64,000 nt of DNA from Pisolithus tinctorius (lineage: Eukaryota > Basidiomycota > Agaricomycetes > Boletales > Pisolithaceae): NCBI GenBank assembly GCA_024663395.1, contig JANFAH010000091.1, positions 62,001-126,000 of the forward strand, given 5' to 3'. Below, in pieces: positions 47,774 through 60,442 of this stretch; the first letter of the stretch is position 1; the number at the start of each line of letters is the position of its first letter. The notes below the pieces were generated by a model. The model saw only the letters and a program-made list of their open reading frames with translations, did not search any database and was not told the DNA's origin. Made by a program: the position numbers and the translations under genes.

Positions 47774-48543
47774 TGTGATATCAGTGTGCTTACTCAGTTT
47801 CTGATTCTATTTGACTCATTTTGTGATATTTTGACTATCCTTGACTCATTCATTGCCAATACTTACCAATCTTCTTTGCTTGCTTACTTTTCATTTCTCA
47901 CTTACTCATCATGATTACTCAGTCCTTACTCATTACTTACCAAGTGTTTGTGCCTTGTTTGTCACAAGCTATGCTCCCCCCACAGTATATAAACCCCCAT
48001 GTACTTAGCTACCAACAAGCAATCAGGAAGTGAACCAGAAGTCACCCAGCAGCCAGTTCAGTGCATATCTCATTGTCGACAGTTGAGGCTCATTTGGAAG
48101 AGTCTATCTGTCACCATCCATCATCCTTGGTAGTTGAGGCTCCATCAAGGGTCTATCTACCTTCATTCATCATCAGCAGTATCATCAGTGCTTAGTCAGC
48201 AACCTCTTGTTTAGTCATTCTTCCACTCCTGCATAACTCATCATTGACTTGTGCCAGGAGCACATCTTATCAAAGTCCATCATTCCAGAGATCCTTTTGG
48301 CTGAACACCTTCTCTCTGTTCAGCATCCCCCATCCAATCATCACTCACTTGTCTTCTCCTGTGTAACTTGTCATCGACTTGCACTAGGAGCACCTGCCAT
48401 TGAAATTTCCCCCTCTTAGATTTTTCTGCAGTCCAGGTTCTGTGGAGGTACACCACCACGTGCTCTATATTTGTCTTTGGTGTTGGTTTTGGTTGGATTT
48501 CACCACCTTTCCACACTTTGACTCACAGTGCACTGATATCACA
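47774..48543 (+). repeat. LTR family B in the centre of the palindrome
   Basis: 770 bp with 13-bp inverted ends (TGTGATATCAGTG and CACTGATATCACA) and a TATA box TATATAAA at 47986-47993. The same family occurs at 41800-42546. Outside both ends is the same sequence in mirror image (CCCCCTAA on the left, TTAGGGGG on the right), so there is no direct target duplication. Confidence 0.75.
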
Positions 48544-49652
48544 TTAGGGGGTGGTGATGCAAGTCAGGTCTCAGTGGAGACATCTCTAGATCCAAAGATG
48601 GCATGACAGATGGACAGTGTTTCCAGATAGGGAAGTATTAATTCCAGAATTGAAGGGCATGAGTCAGGCATCAAAGGGGGCTAGGGCATTGGGGGTCTGT
48701 GGGGCAATGGGAGCATAAGCAATTGTGTCTCCCACCCTTTCATCCTCTCAGTGAAGTTAACAAAAGCTTCATGAATGGGGCTCTGAAGGAGGAGGAGGAG
48801 AAGGGGGGACATCTTCTGCTGGATCTTGCAGTAAGAAGGCAAGATGCACATCATACTCATTGTGAATGTGATCAGGGAGGCTGGAGGACAGTAGATTATG
48901 CTGCAGCTGTCACAATGCAGGAAGAATGATGGACAAGATTGGAATAAAGATGGTGCAGGGAGCAGGGAGGAACAATCCATATGCTTCATCAACTGGGGAG
49001 ACTGAAACAACCACATAAGACCTTTCTAACCAAGTGACAGACCTGAGGCAACCAAAGAATGTCCTTCTGGAAGTCATACTGACAAGGAGGACATGCTGAC
49101 CAAGCTGCATGGGATGAGGTGGGGCTGACAATGATGGGATGAACCAGGGGGCTTCAGGACAGAAGCTGGTGGGAATGCCTGGCAGATATATGTAGCCACT
49201 GTCTCTGGTGAATGAGACAAGCGAGATGATCAACAAAGAGGCAGCCATGATTGATGGACTTAGTGAAATGAGCATCTGATGGATGGAGTGCTGTAGAAAT
49301 GTGTAGGGTGCAAGGATCCTCTCCAAATTTGGAAGGCAGAATCGTGTGGCTGAGCACTTTAAGTGAGTGTGAGAATGGACTCAATATCTTTGGAAATGGC
49401 AGAGATAGGAAAAAAACTGGAATGCCATACATGGGCACTAAAAACCTTTAATGCATGCTTAACTCACTTCCTCTTTTCTCTTTAGCACTGACAACTCATT
49501 CTTGTGTGAAGGATGACTGCTAATGTCCAGCAGTCTTTCTATGCATGATGCCTTTAGTCTTCATCTGCATGCATGGGCATTGCATGCAACTTGTTGATGA
49601 GTTAGGCAGAGCCAGCTGTAACCATGTCCACAACACCTTTGGTGTGTGACAA
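48544..49652 (-). repeat. Right arm of 3-kb palindrome (1109 bp)
   Basis: Inverted copy of 46665-47773. Its unknown ORF (ATG at 49248, minus) stops at 48910 by TGA where the left arm has CAA. Confidence 0.88.
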
Positions 49653-49799
49653 TGAGATGCAAAAAGACTTGATATATTCCTGTGCATAATGTGCAGGGCA
49701 GGTACAGGAATCAGTGTGGAAACAGACCAGTATACTATGTGAATGCCTATTCTACTCCCAACTTGGCCAGGGCTTCCAACAGCTGCTTGACACAAACTC

Positions 49800-50796
49800 A
49801 CAAGTGGAGGTTGGCCATGTGTGCAGTGTTGGCCTTGGCCCTTACCAATGTGAGTGCCTGCGACAGAGCCATGGCAGTACTCTTGTCTACCCCACCATGA
49901 GCAGGCACCTTGCCCTTACTGTGCCTGCAGGTTTTGACAATTTCAATGTCCTCCTCATCCTTGGCCACTGCCTTCTTCAATGGCCCAGCCTTCACAGGAT
50001 GAGCTGCAGAATGCTTACCTGCAGCACCTCAGCCTTTGTTGGACTTCTTGCAGCCCTGTTTCATCTGTGTGCACCTGTTTCATTTCTTGCCAACTGGACC
50101 AATACACTGGGCCCCTTCAATGGTACACCACACACAAGGCACCTTGTGCAGTATCGAGCCAGGGGGGACAGGTACCTTTGACTGGTTGTTGTTGTTGCTC
50201 TCCACACTGTCTGATGAGAATGCTAAAGGCTCAGGCATCAATAGCAACTATACCACACACTGAGAGTCTCACCTTCTGCACCAGGTGAGTACTCACTTCG
50301 ATGTGTGACATCTTTGCAGTTGCCATTGATCTCTCTGCCACTTCTTGCTGCTCCCTGATGTCCTGCAGAGCAGCTTCTCCCATTCGCATGTCCTTGTCAA
50401 TCTTGTTCTGCATGATCTCCTTGGCCACCCACTGTTTGTATGCCCCATCTGCCTCTGCTATTGCCAGTCCATCTGCCATGTCTATCTTGGTATCAATGTC
50501 AAGCTCCCTACTGCACTTGACAATTGGGACAACCTCACCCTGGAAGACAGTCAGTGCCACAAGTCCCAAATGCATTGGGCACTTACCATTTTCTGCTCCC
50601 ATCAGCACATCCACATCACCTTCTCTTCCCATAAGTCATCCCTATTGTCTGGCATGCACTTGGCCTCAGCAACCAGTGCTGTGGATGCAGCAGCAAACTC
50701 AAACTTTGTCTTCAGGGCAGCCTTCTCTGCTTCAACTGGGTCAGGAGTAGCTGCATGTATGAGCTGGGACAGACAAGGGGCATGGTTGGCAGACAT
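49800..50796 (-). pseudogene. Decayed ORF with Cys-rich cluster, TE-associated
   Basis: Minus-strand pieces in order: an N-terminal part with PDPVEAEKAALKTKFEFAAA (50602-50796), a helical part ADGAYKQWVAKEIMQNKID and MRMGEAALQDIREQQEVA (50231-50500), then in another frame KVPCVWCTIEGAQCIG and NRCTQMKQGCKKS (near 50060-50140), and KAGPLKKAVAKDEEDIEIV (49798-49995). The Cys spacing resembles fungal zinc clusters. Stops and frame changes separate the parts. The layout (helical segment plus Cys cluster) is similar to the antisense ORF at 43493-44748, but I see no clear sequence match. Confidence 0.4.
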
Positions 50797-50859
50797 GGTT
50801 AGAGTGATAGAGGTGATTCATGAAAGGGGGGGGGGAAGGAATCAAATTGATGAGAAGGT

Positions 50860-51775
50860 TTGAGCCATGCACTAACAATTATATACTTAGCAGCCATGAG
50901 GCACTTATGTCATCAGTCTGGACACCTATACATGGTGTTCAATGGTCTTCTCACATTCCTTGGCTCCATGCTTCCTTTGCCTCTATGCAGAACTTGCTGG
51001 TGTTCTCAAATCCTCAGCACCACACCTTCACCATCACCATGTGGCAAGCTATTTACATCCTCTGTGCCACATGGCTGACTGGGGATGGTCAGCATCAAAG
51101 TCCCCTGCAGGTGTAGGGAATCTGCATTCCCTGGATGCATAAGCCCCTATCATTGACCATTCCATGACTACCATTACATCCCCTTGCCACTTGCATCCAC
51201 TGTTGTTCATGTGCTACCTTCCCATGCCCTCACTCCCTCTTGCACAGTGCTATACCCACAGCCACTGTGCTCAGGTCACTTCTTTTCCCTTGGACTCTTT
51301 CCTTTACCATGGTCTCTATTCCTTTTGCACTAGTAGTATACCCTTGGCCCCTGTTCTGGCCTGTCTTGTATGTGTGCACTGTCATGTGGTTTTTCTTTAC
51401 TTGTACCTTGTCTTACTTAGGTTCTGGGTTTGCCCAGACTATAAAGCCCTGTACTTAGATACAGAATGATACCTTTTGGCACTCAGAAGGTCACCACAAG
51501 TTTTTTTTCCACTTTGTCTACACTGCACATTTCACATACTGCTGCACACAAACTATGCACACCACTCACATTGCCAGTACTACTCTGCAGACCACACCAC
51601 ACATGTCACAAATCCCTACCACTACAAAGTGCTGGGTCTCACCTTCTAGTCTTGGCAGTCCAGAATCCCTTGGGATGAGCAGTTTGTTCCCTTCATTTTT
51701 ATTGTTGTTATCTAAGCCATCTAGCTCATATTATACAGCTACTTGGACTTTTCCTACACTGTCTATGTGACACTT
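50860..51775. other. CpG-depleted debris, LTR-like parts
   Basis: A plus-strand GACTATAAAGCCCTG near 51438 looks like an LTR promoter. No gene or complete repeat could be defined. Confidence 0.3.
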
Positions 51776-52509
51776 TGTCAAGTCCAGGCCTACTCCGACC
51801 AACTCTGATGCTATATAAGGTCTAGAGAAGGGCTCAGAAGCAAGTCCAACACAAAAGAACAGAACTCTGACTGGCAGAGTGGTGGCAGGAACAAAGTCTG
51901 CTGAAGCAAAGGCAGAGCAGAGTGAGGGTGTCAGGTTTAGCTTGTGCGCTACCCCCTTGCATGATCTCAGCCCCCGTATTTCAGAGGGAGAGTACAGACA
52001 GAGAGTTGGAGGTAACTCCAACAAACAGAGGACAGAGACAGAAGGAGTAGGAACTAAGTTGATATTCATACTGAGGAACAGTGGAGTATGATACATGTTT
52101 TTATACTACTACAGAGGTACAGTAACCAGAATCAGAACTGACATATGGAGACTCATAAATTTTCAAGTAAAACTTCCTAGACAATGAATGAAGGGTAGAT
52201 GGAGGACATACAAACAGGTAACATAGAACATCCAGAAAAGGAAACAGTCCAGGTGCTGGACCATGTGGTGTGCATGCTGTGGAGTACCTGACTGTGTGCT
52301 GTCAGGGAGAAGTCTGAAAGTAGTCACATGACCCCTCAGAGAACAGTCTGCTCAGTCTGGTAGGAGAACAACACAAGACCAATAGCAGTCAGAGTGGAGA
52401 TGGTTTGTAACCAACAGAAGTTGGGCAGAGTTGGTGCAGAGTGAGTGAATGACTGGTGGAAGAGGGTGCAGAGTGGGTAGGGACTTGGAGTGAATGCATA
52501 GTTATGACA
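51776..52509 (-). repeat. Solo LTR of family A inside a gypsy Gag gene
   Basis: 734 bp, the same length as the LTR at 42565-43298. CACTT stands directly on both sides (51771-51775 and 52510-52514), so this is a complete insertion reduced to a solo LTR. It interrupts the Gag sequence right after LTPEEC. Confidence 0.9.
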
Positions 52510-52514
52510 CACTT

Positions 52515-53560
52515 GCATTCTTCTGGGGTGAGCTTCCCATCCTTCCTGAGTTTGCTAGGCTTGGGCTCAGACGAGTTACTGTTATTATTGTTGCCTGGCT
52601 TCAATGAAGCTGGCTTGGACTGGGTAGAACCAGTATTGTTAATGCCAGACTTGGGCTTGTCTTGGCTGGTCTTGGGCTGGTTGTTGTTACCAGAACTGCT
52701 GGACTTGTTGTTGGAGGAACTCTGATGCTTATTTGCTTGTTGGATTTCTTCTCCCAATAGCATGCATCTATCTCCTGAGCAAGGTGCCAAAGTTTGTGGA
52801 GAGTTCAGGGTTTTCCAACCCAACAGACTTTGTCCTTGATCCAGTCTGGGAGCCCAGAGTAGAAGTGGTGGTGCAGCACACCATCACCATAGCCTCAGAC
52901 TTGCAAAGCAAGCCAATTAAAATCAACTACATACTTGTCGATGTGCTGGTTATCTTTCATGTGTAAGTGGTCAAGCTGACTCTTGGTGTCAGTGACCAGG
53001 TTGTGAGGGCTGAAGGTGGTTTGTAACTCTAGGGTGAACTCCCTCCAGGAGTCCATCCAGAGAGGCCAGTCATCAGGGTCCTCAACCCCAAGCAAGTCCA
53101 GCTCAAACCATTCTAAGGCCATGCCTTTCAGGTAAGATTGTGTGAAGATGACTTTGGCATGGTCAGTCCTGAAAGCCCAAGGATGGTCTTGGAAATTCAG
53201 CTTGCACTGAATGAAGAAGGCATAAAGCTTCTTGGGGTCAGTGCCATCAAAGGTATTGGGCTCATGCAACTTGGTCCTGCTTGAGGACTCAGGACTAGTG
53301 TGGGCATTGTGAGCCAACAGTTTGATGGCCTTTGTGAGATTGTCCAGGACCATAATCACAGGCTCAGTGTCTGGATCTGGGAAGTCTGGTTTGTCCTCCA
53401 GATCATTCCCATCCAGATTATTGTCACTGGGACTGTTGCCAGGGTCATCATCCTTGGGATTGTTGTTATCATTGTTTTCCAGCCCTTCATCCCCAGGATC
53501 ATCCCCAGGGATGGGAGCAATGGGACAATCACTGCAGAAACAGGTTTTTAATTGGGTGTG
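52515..53560 (-). pseudogene. Gypsy Gag (retrotransposon gag domain)
   Basis: Minus strand: KLHEPNTFDGTDPKKLYAFF, FTQSYLKGMALEWFELDL, WREFTLELQTTFSPHNLV and DTKSQLDHLHMKDNQHIDKY form the capsid-like gag domain. A frame change leads to IDACYWERRNPTS-like sequence, and a Ser/Asn/Gln-rich linker ends KLRKDGKLTPEEC just before the solo LTR. The zinc knuckle expected next is lost or lies beyond the LTR in degraded form (near 51740). The orientation and type match the integrase at 44940-46216, so both may come from one element later broken up by insertions. Confidence 0.75.
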
Positions 53561-53842
53561 GTGATAGTCAGGTGATAGGCTGTAGTCATACTATATCCTA
53601 AGAGTAGTAAATGCTAATAATATGTCTGAGAATCATTGTGAGGTGTTCTCATTTCGAAGTGTAATCTGGTCAGATTCACAAACTTATCATCATGACAATT
53701 CCAACATGCATCAACTATATTCTAAGCAGATTACACTGCAATTATAGGATATGTACATGAGTCATGTCATATAAATCACATCGATCCTCACCATCTTCAC
53801 TTGTGCTATTCAGAATAATAAGATCAGATTATATCCAGAGTG
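53561..53842. other. AT-rich junction, no gene
   Basis: Transition from CpG-depleted gypsy sequence to CpG-normal DNA. No LTR was recognised at the 5' side of the Gag remnant. Confidence 0.3.
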
Positions 53843-56028
53843 CCTACTACATGGTGCACTTCGAAAATGGTCGCCCCCCCTGGGTGCTGCCCTCACTCGC
53901 TGCTCCCCCAGCCCCCTCGTTTGAATCCAGCATGTATGAACGCGTCTTCCATGCTGTAGACAGATGTACTCTCAGGTGCATCTGAGTGGGCACGTGTCGG
54001 GGCACTCTAATGTCCTCCCTGGCCATCCAGATGATCTGTTTGCGCCTCCTAGTCAAAGCGACAGACCATCAGCGAATACGAGCGGGCACGCAATGGATCC
54101 ATTTGTGACTAGTACTCCTGCTCAACAGAATGACCGACCACCAGTCAGTACAGATTTCCTGTCTGAATAGCCACACACCTTGCCTTACCTCTGTAGCTAT
54201 TCACACCCTCATTTTCCTTCCAGCATCAGTTCTGTGATGTGGAGATGACCAGTCCTGTTGATCCACACGAAGCCCTGCCCCATCCCTATCTAGGAGGGAG
54301 TCAGCCCAACCAACCAATCAGCTATAAGCCCTACCAGGGGGTCAGAAACAGACACGAACATACTATGCCAGTCTATTCCAGTAGGTCTGTTCATAGCCAG
54401 TCAAATAGCCATGGACACAGTGAGGTTCTTGTGCAAGGCCATTCCTGTATGTATGCGCCAAATCATTCTAGAAGCGGGTCCTTTGTGCCAGACCTGCATG
54501 GTTACGATTGTGAGCCAATGCACAGCTATGAACGTGAGCCTATGCACAGCTTGCAAGTGATGGTTGCACAGATAATGGTTGATATCAGAAACCTTACTGA
54601 AGGGAAGATGAATCTCGAAGAAGAACTTACCAGACTGAAGGAAGACAACAAAACGGTGACTTCTCACCTTGACGCTCTTGAACAGAGCTTTGCAGAACTT
54701 TGAGAGAAAGGTGAAGTGGCCCTGAAGCAAGCCTCATCAAGGACGAGTTCCAACGATCATATGGCTGTAAAGGTATGTCAGTATGCCATGCTACTCGTTG
54801 GATGTGCTCACCGGACATTCTTATTTCCCATTACAAGTCTATTATCCAGCCACTGTTCTGCCAACTATGTGGAATCAACTGTAGCCATAGCAAGAAAGTT
54901 TGTGTGGCAGCACTAGCTGCTGTTAAACCTCTTGATAGTGGAGAACCCTTGGAACTTACCACCGAAGAGGTCGAGATTTGGCACCCCAATTGGCTTGGGC
55001 AGGTGGACGACAAGCTAAACACTAAATTCATTGAAGAGGTCGCTGAGCATGTCTATAACAATGAAAAGGTGGCAGTACCGTCATTCAACGATGTTTGTGG
55101 GTACTCACTGGCAGGGTAACAGAGCCAGAGGGAGCTGACCCAAGTCAAAAATATCCCAGACAAGTCGTTCAACGGAGTGTGCCAAAACCTATTTCCAGAG
55201 TATCCATAAGAGAGCTAGCGAGCTCCAAACTGAGCAGGGTGTGCGCAAGGCCAAACAAAGGCTGGAATATGGTCGGCAGTGCACCTGATGTTCCACAGTA
55301 AGCTGTGAAACTCACCTGGTTAGCTAATGCCCTTCACGAGCTCTTAGGTTGCTGCAGTTCAACACAAGGCAGCATTGCAATACGAACAAGATTCTGGCCA
55401 CAAGGGTGCAGCAGCCCTTATCAAGACAGACCTCGGGTCCGATGTTCTCACCTGTAATGACAGCAATGTCAGCGAGGATACTTTGGAAAGAAGAAAGCTT
55501 GTGGAGGTTGGGAAATCCGCAAACAAAGTTGTAGGTCATGCTTGGCGATCTATCAATGTAAGTTGCCAACTTGCATGCTAAAGACCATCACTCACTGAGG
55601 GTCTGGTTCAATAGTACATCGCATTCCTTCACTGGCTAAGTTTCCATGCCTTGAAACAACAGCAAGATGTCAACGAACCCTCTAGTGGCAGCATGAGAAA
55701 TGCAGATGACGAACCACAGTGCAAATGTCGCAAGATGACCAAGAAGTTCCACAAATGCATCTTCGATGTTTCCCCAAAACATTTAAATCATAATCTGCCA
55801 CAGCCCAAAGCTACGATCTTCAAGTCGATGGTAGATGAAACATGGTGCGCTAAGAATCTGGACATGGAGGTAGTTGAAGGCATTGACTGGCTGAAGGGAT
55901 TCTATTTGACACTTAGACAGGGGGAAATTTTCGACGCAGGTGCCACCTACCTCAAAGAGCTGAAGGAATGGCTCGAAGCAGGGATGTGCATGTCATCAGA
56001 ATCAGAAGATGATACAGTCGACATCTGA
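53843..56028 (+). pseudogene. Conserved hypothetical basidiomycete protein, decayed
   Basis: Plus-strand exons in order: MVHFENGRPPWVLPSLAAP; after a shift SGHVSGHSNVLPGHPDDLF; intron about 54171-54225; DPHEALPHPYLGGSQPNQP and a coiled coil (DIRNLTEGKMNLEEELTRL); then LTTEEVEIWHPNWLGQVDD; HKGAAALIKTDLGSDVLT; GHAWRSINYIAFLHWLSF-type sequence across an intron at about 55557-55612; and ATIFKSMVDETWCAKNLDME, IDWLKGFYLTLRQGEIF, stop at 56028. I know this arrangement from uncharacterised Agaricomycete proteins, often numerous in Boletales. The function is unknown. TGA at about 54702 (FAEL*EKGE) could be CGA in origin. Some frame changes do not fit introns. Confidence 0.5.
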
Positions 56029-56249
56029 AAACCTTCACTGCATTGTTCACTTGCCAGGCTAACAGTCTAAACGTATCCGAGAGGCTCCATTGATGTGTGA
56101 ATACCACTACTTTACTGCTGATGTGTCTAATCCATGAAGTGCGTACGTGTAATGTGTTAGAAGCCCTGTCACTATGTATTTGTTCAATGGCAAGTCTGGC
56201 ATCAGTAAATTTGTGATGTGGTGCACCTTTGCAAGGTCTACTGTTGCCC

Positions 56250-59200
56250 AGACCTTTCACCGGTTCTCTCCAAGTGTTACGATTGTCATGGCCACCAAAT
56301 TCTTGATCCAGTCTAAGTCAACGAGCGATGGGAGCAGCGATTCTTGCTCTTGATACTCTCTGAGTTCCCATAAGTGAACACCTAGAGTAGAACTTAAGAC
56401 AGTCAGTGAGGGTTATGATGGGTCATAGAAATGAACTTACAATTTGTCCCAGATCATCACTCAGTTCCCCTCATATGGCTTGAACCATCGCATCTGGGCC
56501 AACCACAGGCTATGTTTACCATCGAGCAGGTGTTGATCAACCTGAAAAATCTCAAGAATTTCGCCATATACGTGGATGGGTAGTTGACCTGGTATCATGA
56601 CATGAACGAGTGATGACGAGTGTGTCCTGATTGCTTTCGAAGCATGAATTCACTTGCCTTCGATTATAACATAGTTGTAGAATAGTCCTTTGTGGTTGAG
56701 GGGAATGCTGTTGTGTGAGGTTGGTTGTTCGTGTTGACAGTGCACAGGTGAATGTGGAAAGCGAGTGTTCAGAGTGTGAGCGAGTAAACGATAGGTTTCG
56801 GATGAGAAGTTATTCTCATGATGGCGAGGACTTAGGGCATAAGCCATCCCTATTGTGCAACACACAGTCATAGCGGTCAATTAATCGTATATATGAGTGA
56901 ACATAACCATACCATCCATGCTGATTTCGTCGAGTTCCTGAGAGAGGGCCACAAGCCCAGCAATGGTGCCATGCTCTTCATGTGTGACCTTCTGCATGAT
57001 TCGGGCGGCCTCCGATCGCAGCGACTTTGCTGGGTTGGTATGCATTGTGTATATCTGGTTATATACTCAGTAGGATAGCGAGTGCTTAAGCAATTGGACT
57101 TACGACTCTGGAAGTCTCACAAGTTCTGTGAAACTCTTTAAAAAATGTGGATTCAAGTTCGCCATTTGCATGGTTGTTGGCTTTGAAGGACTTCAAGATC
57201 TTGTTAAGGCATTCAAAAAGGAACGTCCAGAAGTTGTGAAGAGGACCAAAGTTGCAGGCGCAGTCACCAACGTGTGTCGCATAATGGTGATTTGGTTTCA
57301 TGACAGCAGACCCATAAAGCTGCAGAGGTCTGTGAGGCTTGGAGTCGGTGCTGTGTAGCAGTGACAGACCTTAATCAAATCTCTACTGTACTCCTGTAGT
57401 AAGTCATCGGCGGTGTCGATGTCATGGTTGGTGATGGTATGCTTGATGAGGATACGAATGGCCATGGACAACTTAAGGAAGTTTGCTGGTTCCTTGGGGT
57501 GGAGACATAGTCACTTGTCTTCAGGCATCTGCAGATCATTGGGTAGCTGTTCGATGTGATCGCCTGGTGGGGGAGGCAGCCCATGCAATTGACCTTCAGG
57601 TAGGTCTTGGATGTCTTGAGAGCTTGCCTTTCGCTTTTTCGACACCTAGCAAAGCACAAGTCTGAAACAACAGATATTTAGAGATAAAATACTCACTTTT
57701 GCTGCTCCAGCCTGCTGTGCCTTCTCTGCTTGCTTCGCTGCTGCCTGTTGGAGTTTTTCGCATTGTTTCGCCTCAGTGATGGTGATCTTCTCCTGGGCAA
57801 TCCAGGCTTTTTCGGTCTCGTAGGCCTCCTTTCCACATTTCTTGGCTTCTGCTAGAGATACCTTATTATTTGCTTTGCGAGTCACCTCCTGTTGTTTCTC
57901 TGTCTCAGCCCTCTCAATCACAGCGATGCGGTGGGAAGAAGCCTTGTCCGAGGCGTTGCTTGGCAAGAATGTGCTCCATATCTGTGGTATCTAAGTCAAG
58001 GCAGGTAAGGTTAGTTGTGAGTGCTGTGAGTCAGCTGAACACATATGATGATGGGACTGTAGACAGTTGCGAGAAGCAACCACTGGTCAGCTGTCAAAGA
58101 CCCACCGGCAGGGGTCCCAATGTCTGTTGGCAGCTTGCTGCATGACCCTGGGATGATAAACTACAACATTTTGATTGGTTGGTATATGAAATGATGAGAG
58201 GGAGGGAGGGATGTACATCTGCGAGCATGCTATGCAACATGCCTAATTCATGATTTGGTCGTAGTATCTTGCCTTGAACCCATATGTGGTAGAAGTGCAT
58301 CTTCACGAGACCTGAGATTAATGGAAGAGACATTCAGCATGGCAGGGAACAGGCATGATGGATGACTCACCTAAGAACAAGTTATGCATGGGATCTATGA
58401 CAACTTGTTTGACCAAATCGAAGTATGGGAGATGAGAGAGTTGTGAATAGTGTGTTGCAAAATCTTTGACAAAAATCTTCTGCGCATTGGGAGACAGGAG
58501 GTTGCGATATTCCTCGCCTAAACAGCATTGCTCTACGTTCGTCTGTGGGGGATGAGCTGGTCTTGGTATTAAGAAAAAGTTTAACAGTCAGCGTGTAATG
58601 ATGCACCTCCTTTCTGGAAAGCATTCACATTTCCCTTGTCTGTCGAGCATATCCAGCAACACGTGCAGTAATAATTGTGTGAGTGCGACGCAAAACCACC
58701 TATCTTATGCACTGCAGGCTTGTCACACACAACCGCAACCAATGTGACACGAACGAGGTGACCTATTATGGTTGAGTAGATCTATGTACAAAAAGAGATA
58801 GTCTCACCTTCTGGTTGGGATTCCATGGGTATCTTGATGCCATATTTCCAGAGCCCCAGTAAGTCGGAGATGATAGGTCGAAGGAAACATTGTACTTGGT
58901 CTGGTGTTTGCTCTTTAGGTCCTGGCATGATGCTCGTACACATGAGATTCACAGTCCGGTATCTGTATTTGGGAGGGAGGTTGCAAATCGAGAAGGAGGT
59001 AGGGCACGATGAGTGAGATGGCACGATGTTACTTTGAATGTACGAAAACCTGTAGGGCTGGCGGGTGTTCAGTGTCAATTAGTTATGAGCCTATGAGATG
59101 AGTACGTACCAGTCAACACCAAGGTTAACTCCAAGGCATAGCTCATTATTGGGGCCATGTTGTTCATTCCAGTCATTTGAAAAAATAACTTGCCATCAGG

Positions 59201-60442
59201 CCCTTTGAGCTTTGTGCGGCAGATACTGCCATCGAAGATGTCCATATAGATGCCAGGTGAGCATGACTTGCCTCGCCATCCATCAAGCACATCCTCGATA
59301 CCAGGAATCATGAGGATTGATGAAATCTGCTCGGATAGTGGGAGGTAGGGGTACTTGACGATAGGAGTCTTCAAAGCGTGTGCATTACCCTGCAGGGTTT
59401 GCCCTGGAAGAAACAAATCAATGTTACAGGAAGTGCATGTATCATGACATAGCGGCGATGTGGCAGGCAGATAGACATCGCGACATGTCAGACAGACAGG
59501 TAGCGTGTGAACTGGTTTATCGACACTGAGGATGCAATTGCCGGAGTGGAGAGTTGTGAATGGAAGACTTGAGTTTGAGTTAAAGAACAGAAGAAGTAGC
59601 GAGAATATAGCAAGCAGTGCGTTGCAAGCAATGCACGGGAGATGGAATTGGAGGTGGAGCCGTGATACGGTCGCATGAATGACTGCGACATGGTCTGGAA
59701 ATTCTGCGAGGTCGGCCCTGTCTGCTTGCACCTCCTCGTTGATAAAGAATGGATCTGGATCATCTTCGTCATGCATGAGGTGGGGAAGAGCTTCGTCAGT
59801 TGGGTCAGTTTGAGACTCATCATCTTCATTGGGATAGGACCAGGTGAAGCCGACATCATGGGGTACTTCTAGCTGACCATCGTCATATACAGAGTTTTGC
59901 TCGTCAAGGACCTGATCTCTGATCTGTCACAGCTGACGCTCGAGAGCACATTGTTCTGGGTCAGATGGGAGATGATAAGCAGCAAAAGATGTTAGAGGTC
60001 AAGAGGTAGTAGACATCCACATGTTGTACTCCTGAAAATAGTCGACCGCCGAAAGGAGCACCTCTGGACTGTGAAAATTGGGACCCAGGTTGGGTAGATT
60101 GCTGCCAAATGTCAGAATATTGAGGTCCTCGCCAGTTAAAGTACTGTGGTCAAGCATCTCCTGCTCGACAGGACTAGTTGAGGAATGTGGGGGGTCAGAG
60201 AAAACAATGTTAGCAGAGAGAAGTGGAGGGGGGGAGCATATAGGGTGCGGAAACATTCGTGAGACAGACCCGTGGTCTTTATAGGTTGAAGGAACAATAT
60301 GGAGGCCTGCCACACGCAGCTGGGTCTTCGATGCCTTGGTAGCTTTACAGAGATCAGCACATTCATGGGCAAAGGCAATGTGGGCAGGGACTAGAGCCCC
60401 ACAGCATCCTTTGGACTTGCAATGGCACTGCTGGAACCCCAT
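56250..60442 (-). pseudogene. CACTA/Tnp2-like transposase, decayed
   Basis: A true ATG at 60440-60442 starts MGFQQCHCKSKGCCGALV, the Cys-rich N-terminus of a large Agaricomycete transposase family. Then LHLQFHLPCIACNALLAIF, VCLTCRDVYLPATSPLCHDT with CxxC pairs, PIVKYPYLPLSEQISSIL, GWRGKSCSPGIYMDIFDGSI; after introns PSHSSCPTSFSICNLPPKY, MPGPKEQTPDQVQCFLRPII, VKMHFYHIWVQGKILRPNHE; an Ala/Glu/Lys coiled coil (57650-57966); MKPNHHYATHVGDCACNFG and FWTFLFECLNKILKSFKANN; SETYRLLAHTLNTRFPHSPV; WIKNLVAMTIVTLG near 56260. The order and length (about 4.2 kb) fit. Many frame changes and stops interrupt it. The terminal repeats were not established. Confidence 0.68.

Noticed and set aside
42565..52509. 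A single full-length gypsy element bounded by the two 734-bp LTRs
   Set aside because: The right LTR has its own CACTT duplication and lies within Gag, and the left LTR has no matching duplication, so they are separate insertions.
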